This document shows, piece by piece, positions 26,628-36,352 of a stretch of 64,000 bases of DNA. Source of the DNA: Microbacterium sp. Root180 (GTDB taxonomy: Bacteria; Actinomycetota; Actinomycetes; Actinomycetales; Microbacteriaceae); the NCBI RefSeq assembly GCF_001428485.1, contig NZ_LMHS01000003.1, forward strand, positions 124,001-188,000. The letters run 5' to 3'. Each line of letters begins with the position of its first letter. Position 1 is the stretch's first letter. The position numbers were made by a program, and so were the translations under genes. Below the pieces are notes generated by a model. The model saw nothing but the letters and a program-made list of their open reading frames with translations, had not been told where the DNA came from and ran no database searches.

Positions 26628-28292
26628 ATGCCGACCGATGCGCCTTCGAACCTCCCTCCCGTCCTGCGACCGGATGCTCCCCCCGTCCACTCCCTCGACG
26701 ATCTCGCCGCACGGTTCGCCGTCGACGTGCGCGGCGACGTCTCGGGCGTGACGCTCACGGGCATCACCCTCGCCACGGCCGATCTGCGCCCGGGCGACGT
26801 CTTCGTCGCGGTGCGCGGCGTGAACCGCCACGGAGCGGAATTCTCCGCCGCCGCGGCCGAGAAGGGCGCGGTGGCCGTGATCACCGACCGCGACGGCGCG
26901 GACCTCGCTGCGGCGAGCGGCCTCCCGGTCGTCCTCGTCGACGACCCCCGCGGCCTCCTCGGGGACCTGTCCGCGTGGGTCTACAGCACCGGTCGCGACG
27001 ACGAGCTCCCCCTGCTGTTCGGCACCACCGGCACCAACGGCAAGACCAGCGTGTCGCACCTCCTCGAGGGGATCCTCGGCCAGCTCGGCGCCGTCACCGG
27101 GCTCTCCTCGACCGCCGAGCGCCACATCGCCGGCCAGGTGGTCGTGTCGCGACTGACGACGCCCGAGGCCTACGAGATGCACGCCCTGCTCGCGCTCATG
27201 CGCGAACGCGGCGTGGAGGCCGTCGCCGTCGAGGTCAGCGCACAGGCGCTCAGCCGACGCCGCGTCGACGGGATCGTGTTCGACGTCGCCGGCTTCACCA
27301 ACCTCACCCACGATCACCTCGACGATTACGCCGACATGCGCGAGTACTTCGACGCGAAGCTCCCGCTGTTCCTCCCTGATCGATCGCGACGGGCGGTCGT
27401 GTGCGTCGACTCGGACCAGGGTGCCGAAGTGGTCGCACGCAGCCAGGTCCCGACGGTGACGGTGGGCACTCCTGCGCTGGCCGCCGATCCGACGGCCTCG
27501 GCCGATGCGGACTGGGTCGTCGACATCCTCGACGAACGGCAGATCGGCACGGAGTTCCGCCTCACCGCACGCGATGGTCGCTCGCTGACCACCCTCGTGC
27601 CGGTCATCGGGCGGCACATGGCCGCCAATGCCGGCCTCGCGATCGTCATGATCCTCGAGGGCGGCTACTCGTGGGAGCGCCTCGTCGCGGCGCTGGACGG
27701 CGAGCGCATCGACGCCTACCTCCCCGGGCGGACGGAGCTCGTCTCGGGCGAGACCGGCCCGGCCGTGTACGTCGACTTCGGTCACTCCCCCGACGCGTTC
27801 GAGAAGACCCTCGCCGCCGTGCGACGGGTGACTCCCGGCACGGTGGTCATGCTCTTCGGCGCCGACGGCGACCGCGACGCGACCAAGCGCCACGACATGG
27901 GGCGCACGGGCGTCGAAGGTAGCGACATCCTCGTCATCACGGACCACCACCCGCGCAACGAAGACCCCGACTCCATCCGCGCGACGCTGATCGAGGGGGC
28001 GCGGCGCGCGCGACCGGATGCCGAGATCCACGAGTTCTCGCCGCCCGAGCGCGCGATCATCGAGGCCGTCGCGCTCGTCGGCGACGGCGACGCGATCCTG
28101 TGGGCCGGTCCCGGCCACCAGGACTATCGCGACATCCGCGGGGTTCGCACGCCCTACTCGGCCCGCGAGCTCTCGCGCCGCGCCCTGCGCGCCGCGGGGT
28201 GGCCCGTCCCCGAGCCGCACTGGCCGGTGCCGTATCCCGAGGACGAGACGCCCGCCTCGGATCCGCTGCGTCCGGTCTTCCCCGAGTCCTAG
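26628..28292 (+). CDS. Mur ligase family protein, MurE-like paralogue
   Basis: A 554-residue Mur ligase with the N-terminal UDP-binding domain ([27 protein letters not shown]), ATP-binding [10 protein letters not shown] at about 131-140, and the C-terminal domain with [17 protein letters not shown]. The amino-acid-binding motif that reads DNPR in diaminopimelate-adding MurE is here DHHPRNEDP (near 440). It lies outside the dcw cluster, between the YcnI locus and dxr, so it may be a second MurE. The amino acid it adds cannot be told from sequence. Its stop overlaps the dxr stop in the shared palindrome CTAG. Confidence 0.85.
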   Translation: MPTDAPSNLPPVLRPDAPPVHSLDDLAARFAVDVRGDVSGVTLTGITLATADLRPGDVFVAVRGVNRHGAEFSAAAAEKGAVAVITDRDGADLAAASGLPVVLVDDPRGLLGDLSAWVYSTGRDDELPLLFGTTGTNGKTSVSHLLEGILGQLGAVTGLSSTAERHIAGQVVVSRLTTPEAYEMHALLALMRERGVEAVAVEVSAQALSRRRVDGIVFDVAGFTNLTHDHLDDYADMREYFDAKLPLFLPDRSRRAVVCVDSDQGAEVVARSQVPTVTVGTPALAADPTASADADWVVDILDERQIGTEFRLTARDGRSLTTLVPVIGRHMAANAGLAIVMILEGGYSWERLVAALDGERIDAYLPGRTELVSGETGPAVYVDFGHSPDAFEKTLAAVRRVTPGTVVMLFGADGDRDATKRHDMGRTGVEGSDILVITDHHPRNEDPDSIRATLIEGARRARPDAEIHEFSPPERAIIEAVALVGDGDAILWAGPGHQDYRDIRGVRTPYSARELSRRALRAAGWPVPEPHWPVPYPEDETPASDPLRPVFPES

Positions 28293-29374
28293 CCCGCGGC
28301 GGCGATCTCGCGGTCGGCGGCTTCGCGCGCCCACCGCTCGGCCTCAGCCAGCGTCTCGCGCGTCAGCGCATCCGGCGCCTCGTGGCGGTCGACCACGCGC
28401 TGCACGGTCTCGAGGATGCCCAGGAAGCCCAGGCGTCCCTCGTGGAAGGCGTCCACGGCCTGCTCGTTGGCGGCGTTGAACACGGCGGGGAAAGTGCCGC
28501 CGGCCCGTCCGACGGACTTCGCCAGCCGCACCGCGGGGAACGCCCTCTCGTCGAGGGGCTCGAAGGTCCAGGATGCCGCGACCGACCAGTCCAGCGGACG
28601 CCCGACACCCGCGACCCGATGCGGCCAGTCCAGCCCCAGCGAAATGGGAAGGCGCATATCGGGCGGCGACGCCTGGGCGATCGTCGATCCGTCGCTGAAC
28701 TCCACCATCGAGTGCACGATCGACTGCGGGTGCACGACGACGTCGATCTCGCCGTAGGGCACGCCGAACAGCAGGTGCGCCTCGATGACCTCGAGTCCCT
28801 TGTTCACGAGCGTCGCCGAGTTCGTCGTCACGACCCGCCCCATGTCCCACGTGGGGTGCGCGAGGGCTTCCGCGGGTGTCACGCTCTCGAGTGACGCGCG
28901 ACTGCGGCCGCGGAACGGACCGCCCGACGCGGTCAGCACCAGCCGGCGCACCTCCGCGCGATCGCCCGATCGCAGCGCCTGGGCGATCGCGGAATGCTCG
29001 GAGTCGACCGGGACGATCTGCCCGGGCCGGGCGATCGCCGTGACCAGGTCGCCGCCCACGATGAGCGACTCCTTGTTGGCGAGCGCCAGGGTGCGCCCGG
29101 TCTCGAGTGCGGCGAGTGTGGGGCCGAGACCCACGGAGCCGGTGATGCCGTTGAGCACCACGTCGGCCTCGACATCCCGCACGAGCTGCTCGGCCTCGGC
29201 CGCGCCCATCGCCACGTGCTCGACGCCGAATTCGACGGCCTGCGCCTCGATGGCGGCGCGATTGGCGCCCGCCGACAGGCCGACGACCTCGAAGCGCCCC
29301 GGATTGGCGCGGATGACGTCGAGCGCCTGCGTTCCGATCGAACCTGTGGAGCCGAGGACGAGGACGCGTCGCAT
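28289..29374 (-). CDS. dxr: 1-deoxy-D-xylulose-5-phosphate reductoisomerase
   Basis: Dxr (IspC) makes MEP from DXP with NADPH and a divalent metal, the first committed MEP step. The 361-residue product begins [19 protein letters not shown] (NADPH-binding), has [19 protein letters not shown] (metal-binding), [10 protein letters not shown] and ATWDMG-like [23 protein letters not shown]. Full length. ATG 29374 follows TAGGCT by six bases on the minus strand. The gene is convergent with the MurE-like gene. Confidence 0.97.
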   Translation of the reverse strand: MRRVLVLGSTGSIGTQALDVIRANPGRFEVVGLSAGANRAAIEAQAVEFGVEHVAMGAAEAEQLVRDVEADVVLNGITGSVGLGPTLAALETGRTLALANKESLIVGGDLVTAIARPGQIVPVDSEHSAIAQALRSGDRAEVRRLVLTASGGPFRGRSRASLESVTPAEALAHPTWDMGRVVTTNSATLVNKGLEVIEAHLLFGVPYGEIDVVVHPQSIVHSMVEFSDGSTIAQASPPDMRLPISLGLDWPHRVAGVGRPLDWSVAASWTFEPLDERAFPAVRLAKSVGRAGGTFPAVFNAANEQAVDAFHEGRLGFLGILETVQRVVDRHEAPDALTRETLAEAERWAREAADREIAAAG

Positions 29375-29380
29375 CGCGCC

Positions 29381-29386
29381 AGCCTA
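29381..29386 (-). promoter_or_regulatory. -10 box of dxr, leaderless type
   Basis: TAGGCT on the minus strand, six bases before the ATG at 29374. Confidence 0.6.
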
Positions 29387-29399
29387 CCGGCGACCCGGA

Positions 29400-30344
29400 T
29401 TACTGCTCGGTGACCTCGACGATCTCCAGCGCGAAGACGAGGGTCTCGCCGGCCAGCTCGTGCTCGCTCGAGCCCGCCTCGCCGTAGCCGCAGGTCGGCG
29501 ACATCGAGACGAGGATCTTCGAACCGACGGTCTGGCCCTCGAGCGCACGCTGGAAGCCGGCGACGACACCCGTCGTCGAGAACTGCGCGGGCTCGCCGCG
29601 CTCGTAGCTCGAGTCGAACACCGAGCCGTCGCTCCACTTCACGCCCGTGTAGTTCACGGTGACGGTGTCGCCCGGCTCGACGGTCGCGCCGTCGCCCTCT
29701 TCGAGCACCTCGAGCTGCACGCCCTCGGGTGCCTCACCCTCGGGGATCGTGATCGTCGGGATGCCGTCGGCCGAGTACTCGACCGTGGGGAAGACGTCGC
29801 CGGGCTCGGTCGCCGCGCACCATGCGTCGGCCGGAGTCACTTCGAGCACGTCGATGACGTACACGAGCGCGCCGCCCGACTGGCTCTCCGGGGTGGCGAC
29901 CACGAGGCGCGAGCCTTCGGTCGCGCAGCCGAAGTACGCGTCGGGGCCCGAGCCGATGGTGATCGGCTGCGGCGGGATCGGCTCGCCGTCGAAGCCCCCG
30001 GCCTGCAGCTGCTCGCCGGTCGCCGCGTCGTAGACGGCCAGGGCGTAGGTGACGTAGTCCCCGTCGGCGATCTGGGTGCCGTCGCCCTCGACGGCGACGA
30101 CGCGCTCGGCGCTGGTGAACTCGAGCGGCGCCTCGAACTCGACCGTGGGGAGCTCGCCGACCTCGCCGGAGACACTCACGGACGCGGCGACATCGCCTTC
30201 GGGCACGGCGACCGCGCACAGGTCGCTGGCGGCGCCGGTCTCGCTCGCGGTCGGCGTCGACTGAGGCGCCGACCCCGCGCAGCCCGCGAGGAGGACGGCC
30301 GACAGGGCGGCGACGGAAAGAGCGACGAGCGGGCGAATGCGCAC
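29400..30344 (-). CDS. FKBP-type peptidyl-prolyl isomerase lipoprotein
   Basis: A 314-residue lipoprotein. The signal peptide ends in LLAGC, so Cys at about residue 22 is the lipidated residue. The C-terminal domain (about 215-314) is a standard FKBP fold: VNYTGVKWSDGSVFDSSY, FSTTGVVAGFQRALEGQTVGSKILVSMSP, LVFALEIVEV. The N-terminal half has a related but degenerate FKBP-like domain. It probably helps fold exported proteins. GTG 30344 gives a typical signal peptide; ATG 30380 or 30383 would add about a dozen residues. Confidence 0.87.
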   Translation of the reverse strand: MRIRPLVALSVAALSAVLLAGCAGSAPQSTPTASETGAASDLCAVAVPEGDVAASVSVSGEVGELPTVEFEAPLEFTSAERVVAVEGDGTQIADGDYVTYALAVYDAATGEQLQAGGFDGEPIPPQPITIGSGPDAYFGCATEGSRLVVATPESQSGGALVYVIDVLEVTPADAWCAATEPGDVFPTVEYSADGIPTITIPEGEAPEGVQLEVLEEGDGATVEPGDTVTVNYTGVKWSDGSVFDSSYERGEPAQFSTTGVVAGFQRALEGQTVGSKILVSMSPTCGYGEAGSSEHELAGETLVFALEIVEVTEQ

Positions 30345-30447
30345 GGTGAGACCTCGAGTCGATGTCAGGGAACGCTCCATCATTCCGCATGTTTCCTCTG
30401 TCTGCGCTGAGAGCCCGGTCATGCCTGTGGCGGCATGAAAACGGGAG

Positions 30448-30453
30448 TACCCT
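30448..30453 (+). promoter_or_regulatory. -10 box of the acyltransferase gene, leaderless type
   Basis: TACCCT, six bases before the GTG at 30460. Confidence 0.55.
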
Positions 30454-30459
30454 CGACGG

Positions 30460-31248
30460 GTGACTTCCGACCTGGTGCCCGACGCGGACGACCCGACCGC
30501 CGACGAAGCGCCGGAGCAGCCGGTGACACGCATGGGCGCGACGTATTTCCTCGGCCGATTCGTGCTCACCCCCCTCGCCCGACTCATCTACCGACCTCAT
30601 GTGGAGGGCGGCGCGAACGTCCCCAAGAGCGGGCCGGTCATCTTCGCGAGCAACCATCTGTCGTTCATCGACTCGATCGCGATCCCCGTCTCGGCCCCGC
30701 GCCCCGTGCACTTCCTCGCGAAGGCGAGCTACTTCGACAGCCCCGGCTTCAAGGGATGGGTGTCGAAGGAGTTCTTCACGGCGATCGGCGCCATCCCGGT
30801 CAAGCGCGGAGCGGGCCAGGCTGCGCTCGACGCGCTCGAGCAGCAGCGCCTCCTCCTCGAGCACGGCAGCGCCGTCGCCCTCTACCCGGAAGGCACCCGC
30901 TCCCTCGACGGCCGCCTCTACAAGGGCCGCACCGGCGTCGCCTTCCTCGCTCTCCAGACCGGCGCTCCCGTCGTTCCCGTCGGGCTCATCGGCACCGACA
31001 AGGTGATGCCGGTCGGCGCGAAGCGTCCGTCTCTGAGCGAGCGCGTGACCGTCAAGTTCGGCGAACCGCTGGACCTCGCGCACCACGGCCCTGCCGAGTC
31101 GGGCCGCGCTCGACGGCTCGCGACCGACGACATCATGGCCGCGATCCACGCGCTGTCCGGCCAGGAACTCGCGAACGCCTACAACGAGGCGCCGGCGCAC
31201 ACGCCGATCGAGCGCATCAAGCAGGTTCTCCCGCACGAGCGCCGCTGA
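30460..31248 (+). CDS. 1-acyl-sn-glycerol-3-phosphate acyltransferase (PlsC family)
   Basis: A 262-residue membrane-associated acyltransferase. NHLSFID at about residues 65-71 contains the HX4D catalytic motif and YPEGTRS is the acyl-acceptor-binding motif. The domain probably moves an acyl chain from acyl-ACP or acyl-CoA to lysophosphatidate; actinobacteria carry several paralogues, so the exact acceptor is uncertain. The gene is divergent from the FKBP lipoprotein, with TACCCT six bases before the GTG. Confidence 0.9.
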   Translation: MTSDLVPDADDPTADEAPEQPVTRMGATYFLGRFVLTPLARLIYRPHVEGGANVPKSGPVIFASNHLSFIDSIAIPVSAPRPVHFLAKASYFDSPGFKGWVSKEFFTAIGAIPVKRGAGQAALDALEQQRLLLEHGSAVALYPEGTRSLDGRLYKGRTGVAFLALQTGAPVVPVGLIGTDKVMPVGAKRPSLSERVTVKFGEPLDLAHHGPAESGRARRLATDDIMAAIHALSGQELANAYNEAPAHTPIERIKQVLPHERR

Positions 31249-31266
31249 GCGCCCGGTCCACCTCTG

Positions 31267-31752
31267 TCACGCAGAGGACGTCCCGGCGACGACGATCGTC
31301 GGCTCGTGGCGCACCGGGAAGTTGACCGAGTTCGCGATGAAGCACCACTCGTTCGCCTGCGCGTGGGCGGCGGTGGCGGCATCCGTCATCGATGCATCCG
31401 CGACGGTCACTCGCGGCCGCAGCACCACCTCGCGGAAAGCGCCCCCGCCGCGACCGTCCTCGACCATGAGCCCTGACGCGTCGTCCTCGTAGCCGACCAC
31501 CACGACGCCGGCCGTGACGCACGCGTGGAGGTACGACAGCAGGTGACACTCGCTCAGCGACGCGAGGAGGAGGTCCTCTGGGTTCCAGCGCGACGGATCG
31601 CCGCGAAAAGGCTTGTCGGATGAGGCCAGCAGGGTCGGCTTGCCCTCGATCTCGACCGTCGAGGAGCGGTCGTATTCCCGGTAGCCGGAGGTGCCGGTGC
31701 CCCGGTCGCCCGTCCACGTGGTCCGGACGGAGTATCGATGCTCGCCCAACAT
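31267..31752 (-). CDS. OsmC-family peroxiredoxin-like protein
   Basis: A 161-residue OsmC-fold protein. The redox cysteine pair appears as SECHLLSYLHAC and NEWCFIANSVNFPV, the usual positions for a thiol peroxidase that reduces organic hydroperoxides. The N-terminal half forms the OsmC strand-helix pattern. ATG 31752 is chosen because CAGACT lies six bases upstream on the minus strand; an in-frame ATG six bases earlier is possible. Divergent from the asparaginase gene. Confidence 0.88.
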   Translation of the reverse strand: MLGEHRYSVRTTWTGDRGTGTSGYREYDRSSTVEIEGKPTLLASSDKPFRGDPSRWNPEDLLLASLSECHLLSYLHACVTAGVVVVGYEDDASGLMVEDGRGGGAFREVVLRPRVTVADASMTDAATAAHAQANEWCFIANSVNFPVRHEPTIVVAGTSSA

Positions 31753-31758
31753 GTGCAC

Positions 31759-31764
31759 AGTCTG
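31759..31764 (-). promoter_or_regulatory. -10 box of the OsmC gene, leaderless type
   Basis: CAGACT on the minus strand, six bases before the ATG at 31752. Confidence 0.45.
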
Positions 31765-31791
31765 TCATGCGGGCCCGTGGCGACTCGGCGG

Positions 31792-31797
31792 TAGGCT
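31792..31797 (+). promoter_or_regulatory. -10 box of the asparaginase gene, leaderless type
   Basis: TAGGCT, six bases before the GTG at 31804. Confidence 0.6.
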
Positions 31798-31803
31798 GGC
31801 CGG

Positions 31804-32793
31804 GTGCCGCAGACCTTCGCCGCAGCCGACGCCGTCGAGCTCGCCGTCGTCGACCGCAGCGGGTTCATCGAGTCGCGGCATGCGGGCATCGCGGTGGTGC
31901 TCGGGGCGGACGGATCGATCGTCGAGCGCCTCGGCGACCCGTCGGCGCTGATCCTCCCCCGGTCGAGCCTCAAGCCGCTGCAGGCCGTCGCGTGCCTCTC
32001 GGCGGGCGCATCGCTCCAGGGCGTCCCGCTCGCACTCGCGACGGCGAGCCACTCCGGCACCGACCGCCACGTCGAGGCCGTTCGCGAGATCCTCGGCGCC
32101 GCCGGTCTCGGCGAGGAGGATCTCGGCTGCCCGCCCGCCTGGCCGGGCGACACCGCCACGCGCGACGAGCTCGTGCGCGACCGCGCCGAGCCCGCGCGCA
32201 TCCGGATGAACTGCTCGGGCAAGCACGCCGGCATGCTCCTCGCGTGCGTCGCGAACGGCTGGGACACGGCGGACTACCTGGCGCCGGGGCATCCGCTGCA
32301 GCTCCACATCCGCGAGGTGGTGGAGCGCCTGCTCGGCGAGAAGACCTCGGCGACCGCGATCGACGGGTGCGGCGCCCCGGTGTACGCGACGACGCTGTTC
32401 GCTCTCGCGCGCGCGATCCACCGGATCGGCACCTCGTCCACGACCTCGCCGTTCGCGCTGCACCGCAGCGCCGGCACCCTCGTGCAGGCCGTGCGTGAGA
32501 ACCCCTGGACGATCGACGGACCCGGCCGAGCCGACACGATCGCGATCGAGTCGCTCGGGGTGTTCGCGAAGGGCGGCGCCGAAGGCGTGATGGTGATGGT
32601 GGCTCCCGACGGAACCACGGTCGCCCTCAAGATGCTCGACGGCAGCGGCCGAGCCGCGACCGCCGTCGCCCTGCGGCTCCTCGAGCGCGCCGGCGCGCTG
32701 TCCCCCGCCGACGTGTCGGCCACCATGCAGAAGCTTCCCCTGTCGATCTCCGGCGGCGGGCAGGATGTCGGGGCGATCCGCCCCGCTTTCTAG
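31804..32793 (+). CDS. asparaginase, thermolabile (PF06089) family
   Basis: A 329-residue enzyme of the asparaginase family distinct from the bacterial type I/II enzymes. Conserved motifs are [10 protein letters not shown] (SxxK), [20 protein letters not shown] and DGCGAP. The Ser/Lys pair and the Cys/Lys of CSGK form the active site in the characterised Rhizobium relative. It would release ammonia from asparagine. The gene is 57 bases upstream of ald in the same direction, so both may serve amino-acid catabolism. Confidence 0.88.
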   Translation: MPQTFAAADAVELAVVDRSGFIESRHAGIAVVLGADGSIVERLGDPSALILPRSSLKPLQAVACLSAGASLQGVPLALATASHSGTDRHVEAVREILGAAGLGEEDLGCPPAWPGDTATRDELVRDRAEPARIRMNCSGKHAGMLLACVANGWDTADYLAPGHPLQLHIREVVERLLGEKTSATAIDGCGAPVYATTLFALARAIHRIGTSSTTSPFALHRSAGTLVQAVRENPWTIDGPGRADTIAIESLGVFAKGGAEGVMVMVAPDGTTVALKMLDGSGRAATAVALRLLERAGALSPADVSATMQKLPLSISGGGQDVGAIRPAF

Positions 32794-32849
32794 AGGCGCT
32801 CCCACGAGGAGCCCGAGCGCTCCAACGGCGGAGCGGAAAGGATCACACG

Positions 32850-33965
32850 ATGCGGATCAGCGTCCCCACCGAGGTGAAGAACAACGAGTATCGGGTGGCA
32901 CTCACGCCCGCGGGCGTGCACGACCTGGTCTCCGCGGGTCACGAGGTGTTCGTGCAGCGGGGCGCGGGCACTGGCTCGTCGATGCCCGACAGCGAGTACG
33001 AGGCCGCCGGCGCGATCCTCCTCGACGATGCCGCCGAGGTCTGGGCGCGCGCCGAGCTGCTGCTGAAGGTCAAGGAGCCGATCGCCAGCGAGTACGGATA
33101 CTTCCGCGACGACCTCGTGCTCTTCACCTATCTACACCTCGCGGCCGACCGCCCGCTGACGGATCAGCTGATCGCCGACGGCATCACCGCGATCGCCTAC
33201 GAGACCGTCCAGGTCGCCGGCGGCGGCCTCCCCCTCCTCGCCCCGATGAGCGAGGTCGCGGGGCGTCTGGCTCCGATGGTGGGCGCCGCGACGCTCATGC
33301 GCTCGGCGGGCGGCCTCGGCCTGCTCATGTCGGGCGTCCCCGGCACGCGCCCGGCGCGCGTGACCGTGATCGGCGGCGGCGTGGCAGGGGCCAACGCGGC
33401 GGTCATCGCCGTGGGCATGGGCGCGGACGTCACGGTCTTCGACACCAACGTCCAGCGCCTGCGCTACCTCGACGACCACTTCCAGGGCCGCGTCAAGACG
33501 GCGGCGTCGAACCCGTTCGACCTGGACCGCGCCGTGGTCGACTCCGACCTCGTCATCGGCTCGGTGCTGATTCCCGGCGCCAAGGCGCCCAAGCTCGTCA
33601 CCAACGAGATGGTGTCGCGCATGCGTCCGGGAAGCGTGCTCGTGGACATCGCGGTCGACCAGGGCGGATGCTTCGCGGACACGCGGCCGACCACCCACGC
33701 AGACCCGACCTTCAGGGTCCACGACAGCGTGTTCTACTGCGTCGCGAACATGCCCGGCGCGGTGCCCAACACGTCGACCTCGGCCCTGACCAACGCGACC
33801 CTCCCCTACATCCGTCAGATCGCGCGCCGCGGCTGGCAGGACGCCCTGCGCGCCGATCCGGCTCTCGCGGCCGGCCTCAACGTGGTCGGCGGGAAGGTCG
33901 CGAACGCCGGCGTCGCGACGGCTCACGGCCTCGAACTGACGCCTCTCGAAAGCGCCCTCGCGTAA
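32850..33965 (+). CDS. ald: alanine dehydrogenase
   Basis: NAD-dependent alanine dehydrogenase interconverting L-alanine and pyruvate plus ammonia. The 371-residue product starts [23 protein letters not shown], has the catalytic lysine in LLKVKEPI, the catalytic histidine in YLHLA, the Rossmann motif [10 protein letters not shown], and DQGGCF. Full length. A GGAAAGGA sequence precedes the ATG. It lies after the asparaginase gene in the same direction. A 14-bp-stem hairpin follows the stop and can serve as the end of the transcript. Confidence 0.96.
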   Translation: MRISVPTEVKNNEYRVALTPAGVHDLVSAGHEVFVQRGAGTGSSMPDSEYEAAGAILLDDAAEVWARAELLLKVKEPIASEYGYFRDDLVLFTYLHLAADRPLTDQLIADGITAIAYETVQVAGGGLPLLAPMSEVAGRLAPMVGAATLMRSAGGLGLLMSGVPGTRPARVTVIGGGVAGANAAVIAVGMGADVTVFDTNVQRLRYLDDHFQGRVKTAASNPFDLDRAVVDSDLVIGSVLIPGAKAPKLVTNEMVSRMRPGSVLVDIAVDQGGCFADTRPTTHADPTFRVHDSVFYCVANMPGAVPNTSTSALTNATLPYIRQIARRGWQDALRADPALAAGLNVVGGKVANAGVATAHGLELTPLESALA

Positions 33966-33972
33966 GGACGAA

Positions 33973-34020
33973 CGGATGCCGCGCCCTGCGTTCTGCGCGG
34001 GGCGCGGCATCCGTGTGTCG
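33973..34020. repeat. 48-nt hairpin repeat, copy 1 (possible ald terminator)
   Basis: A 14-bp stem, CGGATGCCGCGCCC with GGGCGCGGCATCCG, closing a short loop, followed by TGTGTCG. It starts eight bases after the ald stop. No U-tract. Confidence 0.75.
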
Positions 34021-34146
34021 GTCTGATCCCGGAGGCGGCACGCCCAGGGGCGCCGAAATCAGGAGATTCGACGAGATCAGGAGCGCGGGGCGCCGATCGA
34101 CCTGATCCGGGCGAATCGCCTGAGCTCGGAGGCGGAAGCATGCGAG

Positions 34147-34194
34147 CGGATGCCGCGCCCCGCGTTCTGCGCAGGGCGCGGCATCCGTGTGTCG
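34147..34194. repeat. 48-nt hairpin repeat, copy 2
   Basis: Same element as 33973-34020 with two base differences near the loop; the 14-bp stem is intact in both. Between the copies, 34021-34146 contains short repeated ATCAGGA-type words but no gene. Confidence 0.75.
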
Positions 34195-34214
34195 TTCTGG
34201 CGCCTTCTCAGGCC

Positions 34215-34291
34215 AAAAGACGGCTTCGTGCGCCGACACGCCGGGGATGGATGCCTCGTCCTCGGCGTGTCGCGTGACGGGGCCGTCTTTT
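34215..34291. repeat. long inverted repeat with A-tract and T-tract ends
   Basis: AAAAGACGGC (34215-34224) pairs with GCCGTCTTTT (34282-34291), and CGACACGCC (34234-34242) pairs with GGCGTGTCG (34264-34272). The T end makes it a candidate terminator for plus-strand reading. The whole gap 33966-34369 has no supported gene. Confidence 0.75.
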
Positions 34292-34356
34292 CGTGCGCGG
34301 GCGAGCGCGGCGGGCAGCCGATCCGCCTTATCTCGGCGCCTCCGCGTCCGCGGTGC

Positions 34357-34362
34357 AATACT
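34357..34362 (+). promoter_or_regulatory. -10 box of the DUF5655 gene, leaderless type
   Basis: AATACT, seven bases before the ATG at 34370. Confidence 0.45.
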
Positions 34363-34369
34363 CGACGGC

Positions 34370-34747
34370 ATGATCGAGCGCGCCGAGTGGACGGTCGAGG
34401 ATCATCTCGCCGCGGGCGACGAGCGGACCGTCGCCCTGTGGCGCCGTTTCGCCGCCGTCCTCGAGGGCTTCGGCCCGGTCACAGTGTCGGTGAGCAAGAC
34501 GACCGTGACATTCAAGGGGTCGCGCCGCGGCTTCGCGGGCGCACGGCCCACCGCCACGGGTCTGGTCGGCTACTTCGACCTCATGCGTGCGCTGCCGGCC
34601 GACCGTCGCATCCGATCGTCCTCGCCCTACGGCCGGAAGCTGTTCGTCCATCAGTTCCGGCTGACGGGCGACGACGACCTCGACGCGGAGTTCGTCGGCT
34701 GGCTCGAAGAGGCCCACGCCGTGGGGTGCTGCGCGCATCTCGCCTGA
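34370..34747 (+). CDS. DUF5655-type protein
   Basis: A small 125-residue protein. The segments RFAAVLEGFGPVTVSVSKTTVTFKGSRRGFAGARPT and RRIRSSSPYGRKLFVHQFRLTGDDDLDAEFVGWLEEAHAVG match the DUF5655 pattern. Its function is unknown; related proteins have been annotated near DNA-binding or transport genes without experiment. ATG 34370 follows AATACT by seven bases. It is convergent with the APC permease gene. Confidence 0.7.
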   Translation: MIERAEWTVEDHLAAGDERTVALWRRFAAVLEGFGPVTVSVSKTTVTFKGSRRGFAGARPTATGLVGYFDLMRALPADRRIRSSSPYGRKLFVHQFRLTGDDDLDAEFVGWLEEAHAVGCCAHLA

Positions 34748-34777
34748 CCGGGCCCGCGCTCGGAACGGGCCCGCGGG

Positions 34778-36346
34778 TCAGGCGAGTCCGCCGTCGATCG
34801 AACGGGTGTAGTCGGCGGGGTCGTCCGGAACGAGCACCTCGGTGTCGCGGTTCAGGCTTTCGCCGCGGAAGAACGGCTTCGAGCGCGGGAAGAAGAACCA
34901 CAGGAACATCAGCAGCACACCGAATGCCAGGGCCCCGATGCCCATCAGGAACGTGCTGCCGACGGGGCCGATGCCGCCGCCGTAGCCGTAGTCGGGGCTG
35001 TACATGTCGATCGCGGACTGCACGAACGCGTAGGTGAGCATCAGCGAGCCCAGCAGTGGGAACAGGAACTTGTAGAAGAAATTGCGGGCGGACGTGAACA
35101 GCTCGCGCCGGAAGTACCAGACGCACGCGTACCCGGTGATGCCGTAGTAGAAGGCGATCGCGAGGCCGAGCGACAGGATCGAGTCCTGCAGGATGTTGTC
35201 ACTGATGAGCGTCATGCCGACGTAGTAGACGATCGCAACGATGCCCATCACGAGCGTCGAGAACGACGGCGTCTTGTACACCGGGTGAACCGTCGCGAAC
35301 TTTTTCGGCAGTGCCTTGTAGGCGGCCATCGCGAGCGTTCCGCGCGCCGTAGGGAGGATCGTGGTCTGCGTCGACGAGATCGCCGAGATCATCACGGCGA
35401 CGACGAGCACCCAGCCGAGGGGGCCCAGGAGGCCGTCCTTGATCGCGAGGAAGAAGTCGTCGGCGTTCGCCTCGTTCCCGAGGCCCGTGCCGCTCTCACC
35501 GAGTCCGGCGTACATCATGGCCGCGATCGTGACTCCGACGTAGGTCACCAGCAGGATGACCGTCGTCAGCAGCGCCGCGCGGCCGGGGATGCGCTTGGGG
35601 TCCTTGGTCTCCTCGTTGAGGGCGAGGCAGGTGTCCCAGCCCCAATAGATGAAGAGCGCGAGCAGGATCGCCTCGACGAAGCCCGACCACTCTGTGAAGG
35701 CGAAGGGGTTGAACCACGACCAGTCGAACGGCGTCGGGTCGGGGGCGGTGCCGGCGAAGAAGTGCCACAGCGCCGCGACGACGAAGATCGCGAGGGCGAT
35801 GTACTGGATCGCGAGGAGGATGTTCTGGATGCGCTCGCCGATCTCGACGCCGCGCCAGCTGACCCAGGTCATCGCCGCGATGAAGACGACCCCGGTCACG
35901 GTGACCAGGGGCACGTTGTCGGAGAGGAGGGCCTCCTCGGGGCTGCGCACGATCCCGTCGATCAGTGCCCAGAAATAGATGCCCGCGATCTGCGCGAGGT
36001 TGGCGAGCACCACCATGCCCGCCACCGCGACACCCCATCCGCCGAGCCACCCCACCCACGGACCGAATGCCTTGGTGCCCCACGTGAAGGTGGTGCCGCA
36101 GTCGGGGATCTCGTTGTTGAGCTCGCGGTACGCGAACGCGATGAACAGCATCGGGATGAAGGCGATGACGAAGGCGATGGGCGCCTGCGCGCCGACGGCG
36201 AGCACGACGAAGCCGAGGGTCGCCACGAGCGAGTAGACGGGTGCGGTCGAGGCGAGGCCGATGACGGTCGAGCCCCAGAGTCCCAGCGTCCCTGCTGCGA
36301 GTCCTTTGCCTGCCGGCCGTTCGAGATCGATAGGGGATGTAGCCAC
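34778..36346 (-). CDS. APC-family amino acid permease
   Basis: A 522-residue transporter of the amino acid-polyamine-organocation superfamily with about twelve transmembrane segments. The first helix carries GLWGSTVIGLASTAPVYS, the unwound substrate-binding helix; FTWGTKAFGPWVGWLGGWG follows. The hydrophilic C-terminus includes RSIDGG. The substrate is not clear; amino acid or amine is likely. GTG 36346 is chosen because TAGCTT lies six bases upstream. That box overlaps the stop of the ATPase gene. Confidence 0.87.
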   Translation of the reverse strand: MATSPIDLERPAGKGLAAGTLGLWGSTVIGLASTAPVYSLVATLGFVVLAVGAQAPIAFVIAFIPMLFIAFAYRELNNEIPDCGTTFTWGTKAFGPWVGWLGGWGVAVAGMVVLANLAQIAGIYFWALIDGIVRSPEEALLSDNVPLVTVTGVVFIAAMTWVSWRGVEIGERIQNILLAIQYIALAIFVVAALWHFFAGTAPDPTPFDWSWFNPFAFTEWSGFVEAILLALFIYWGWDTCLALNEETKDPKRIPGRAALLTTVILLVTYVGVTIAAMMYAGLGESGTGLGNEANADDFFLAIKDGLLGPLGWVLVVAVMISAISSTQTTILPTARGTLAMAAYKALPKKFATVHPVYKTPSFSTLVMGIVAIVYYVGMTLISDNILQDSILSLGLAIAFYYGITGYACVWYFRRELFTSARNFFYKFLFPLLGSLMLTYAFVQSAIDMYSPDYGYGGGIGPVGSTFLMGIGALAFGVLLMFLWFFFPRSKPFFRGESLNRDTEVLVPDDPADYTRSIDGGLA

Positions 36347-36352
36347 ACTGTG

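Noticed and set aside
28289..28292. Overlapping stop codons of the MurE-like gene and dxr as a regulatory feature
   Set aside because: CTAG is a simple shared palindrome at convergent ends; no further structure seen.
33877..34358. Readings across the ald-DUF5655 gap
   Set aside because: They read the 48-nt hairpins and have no independent support.
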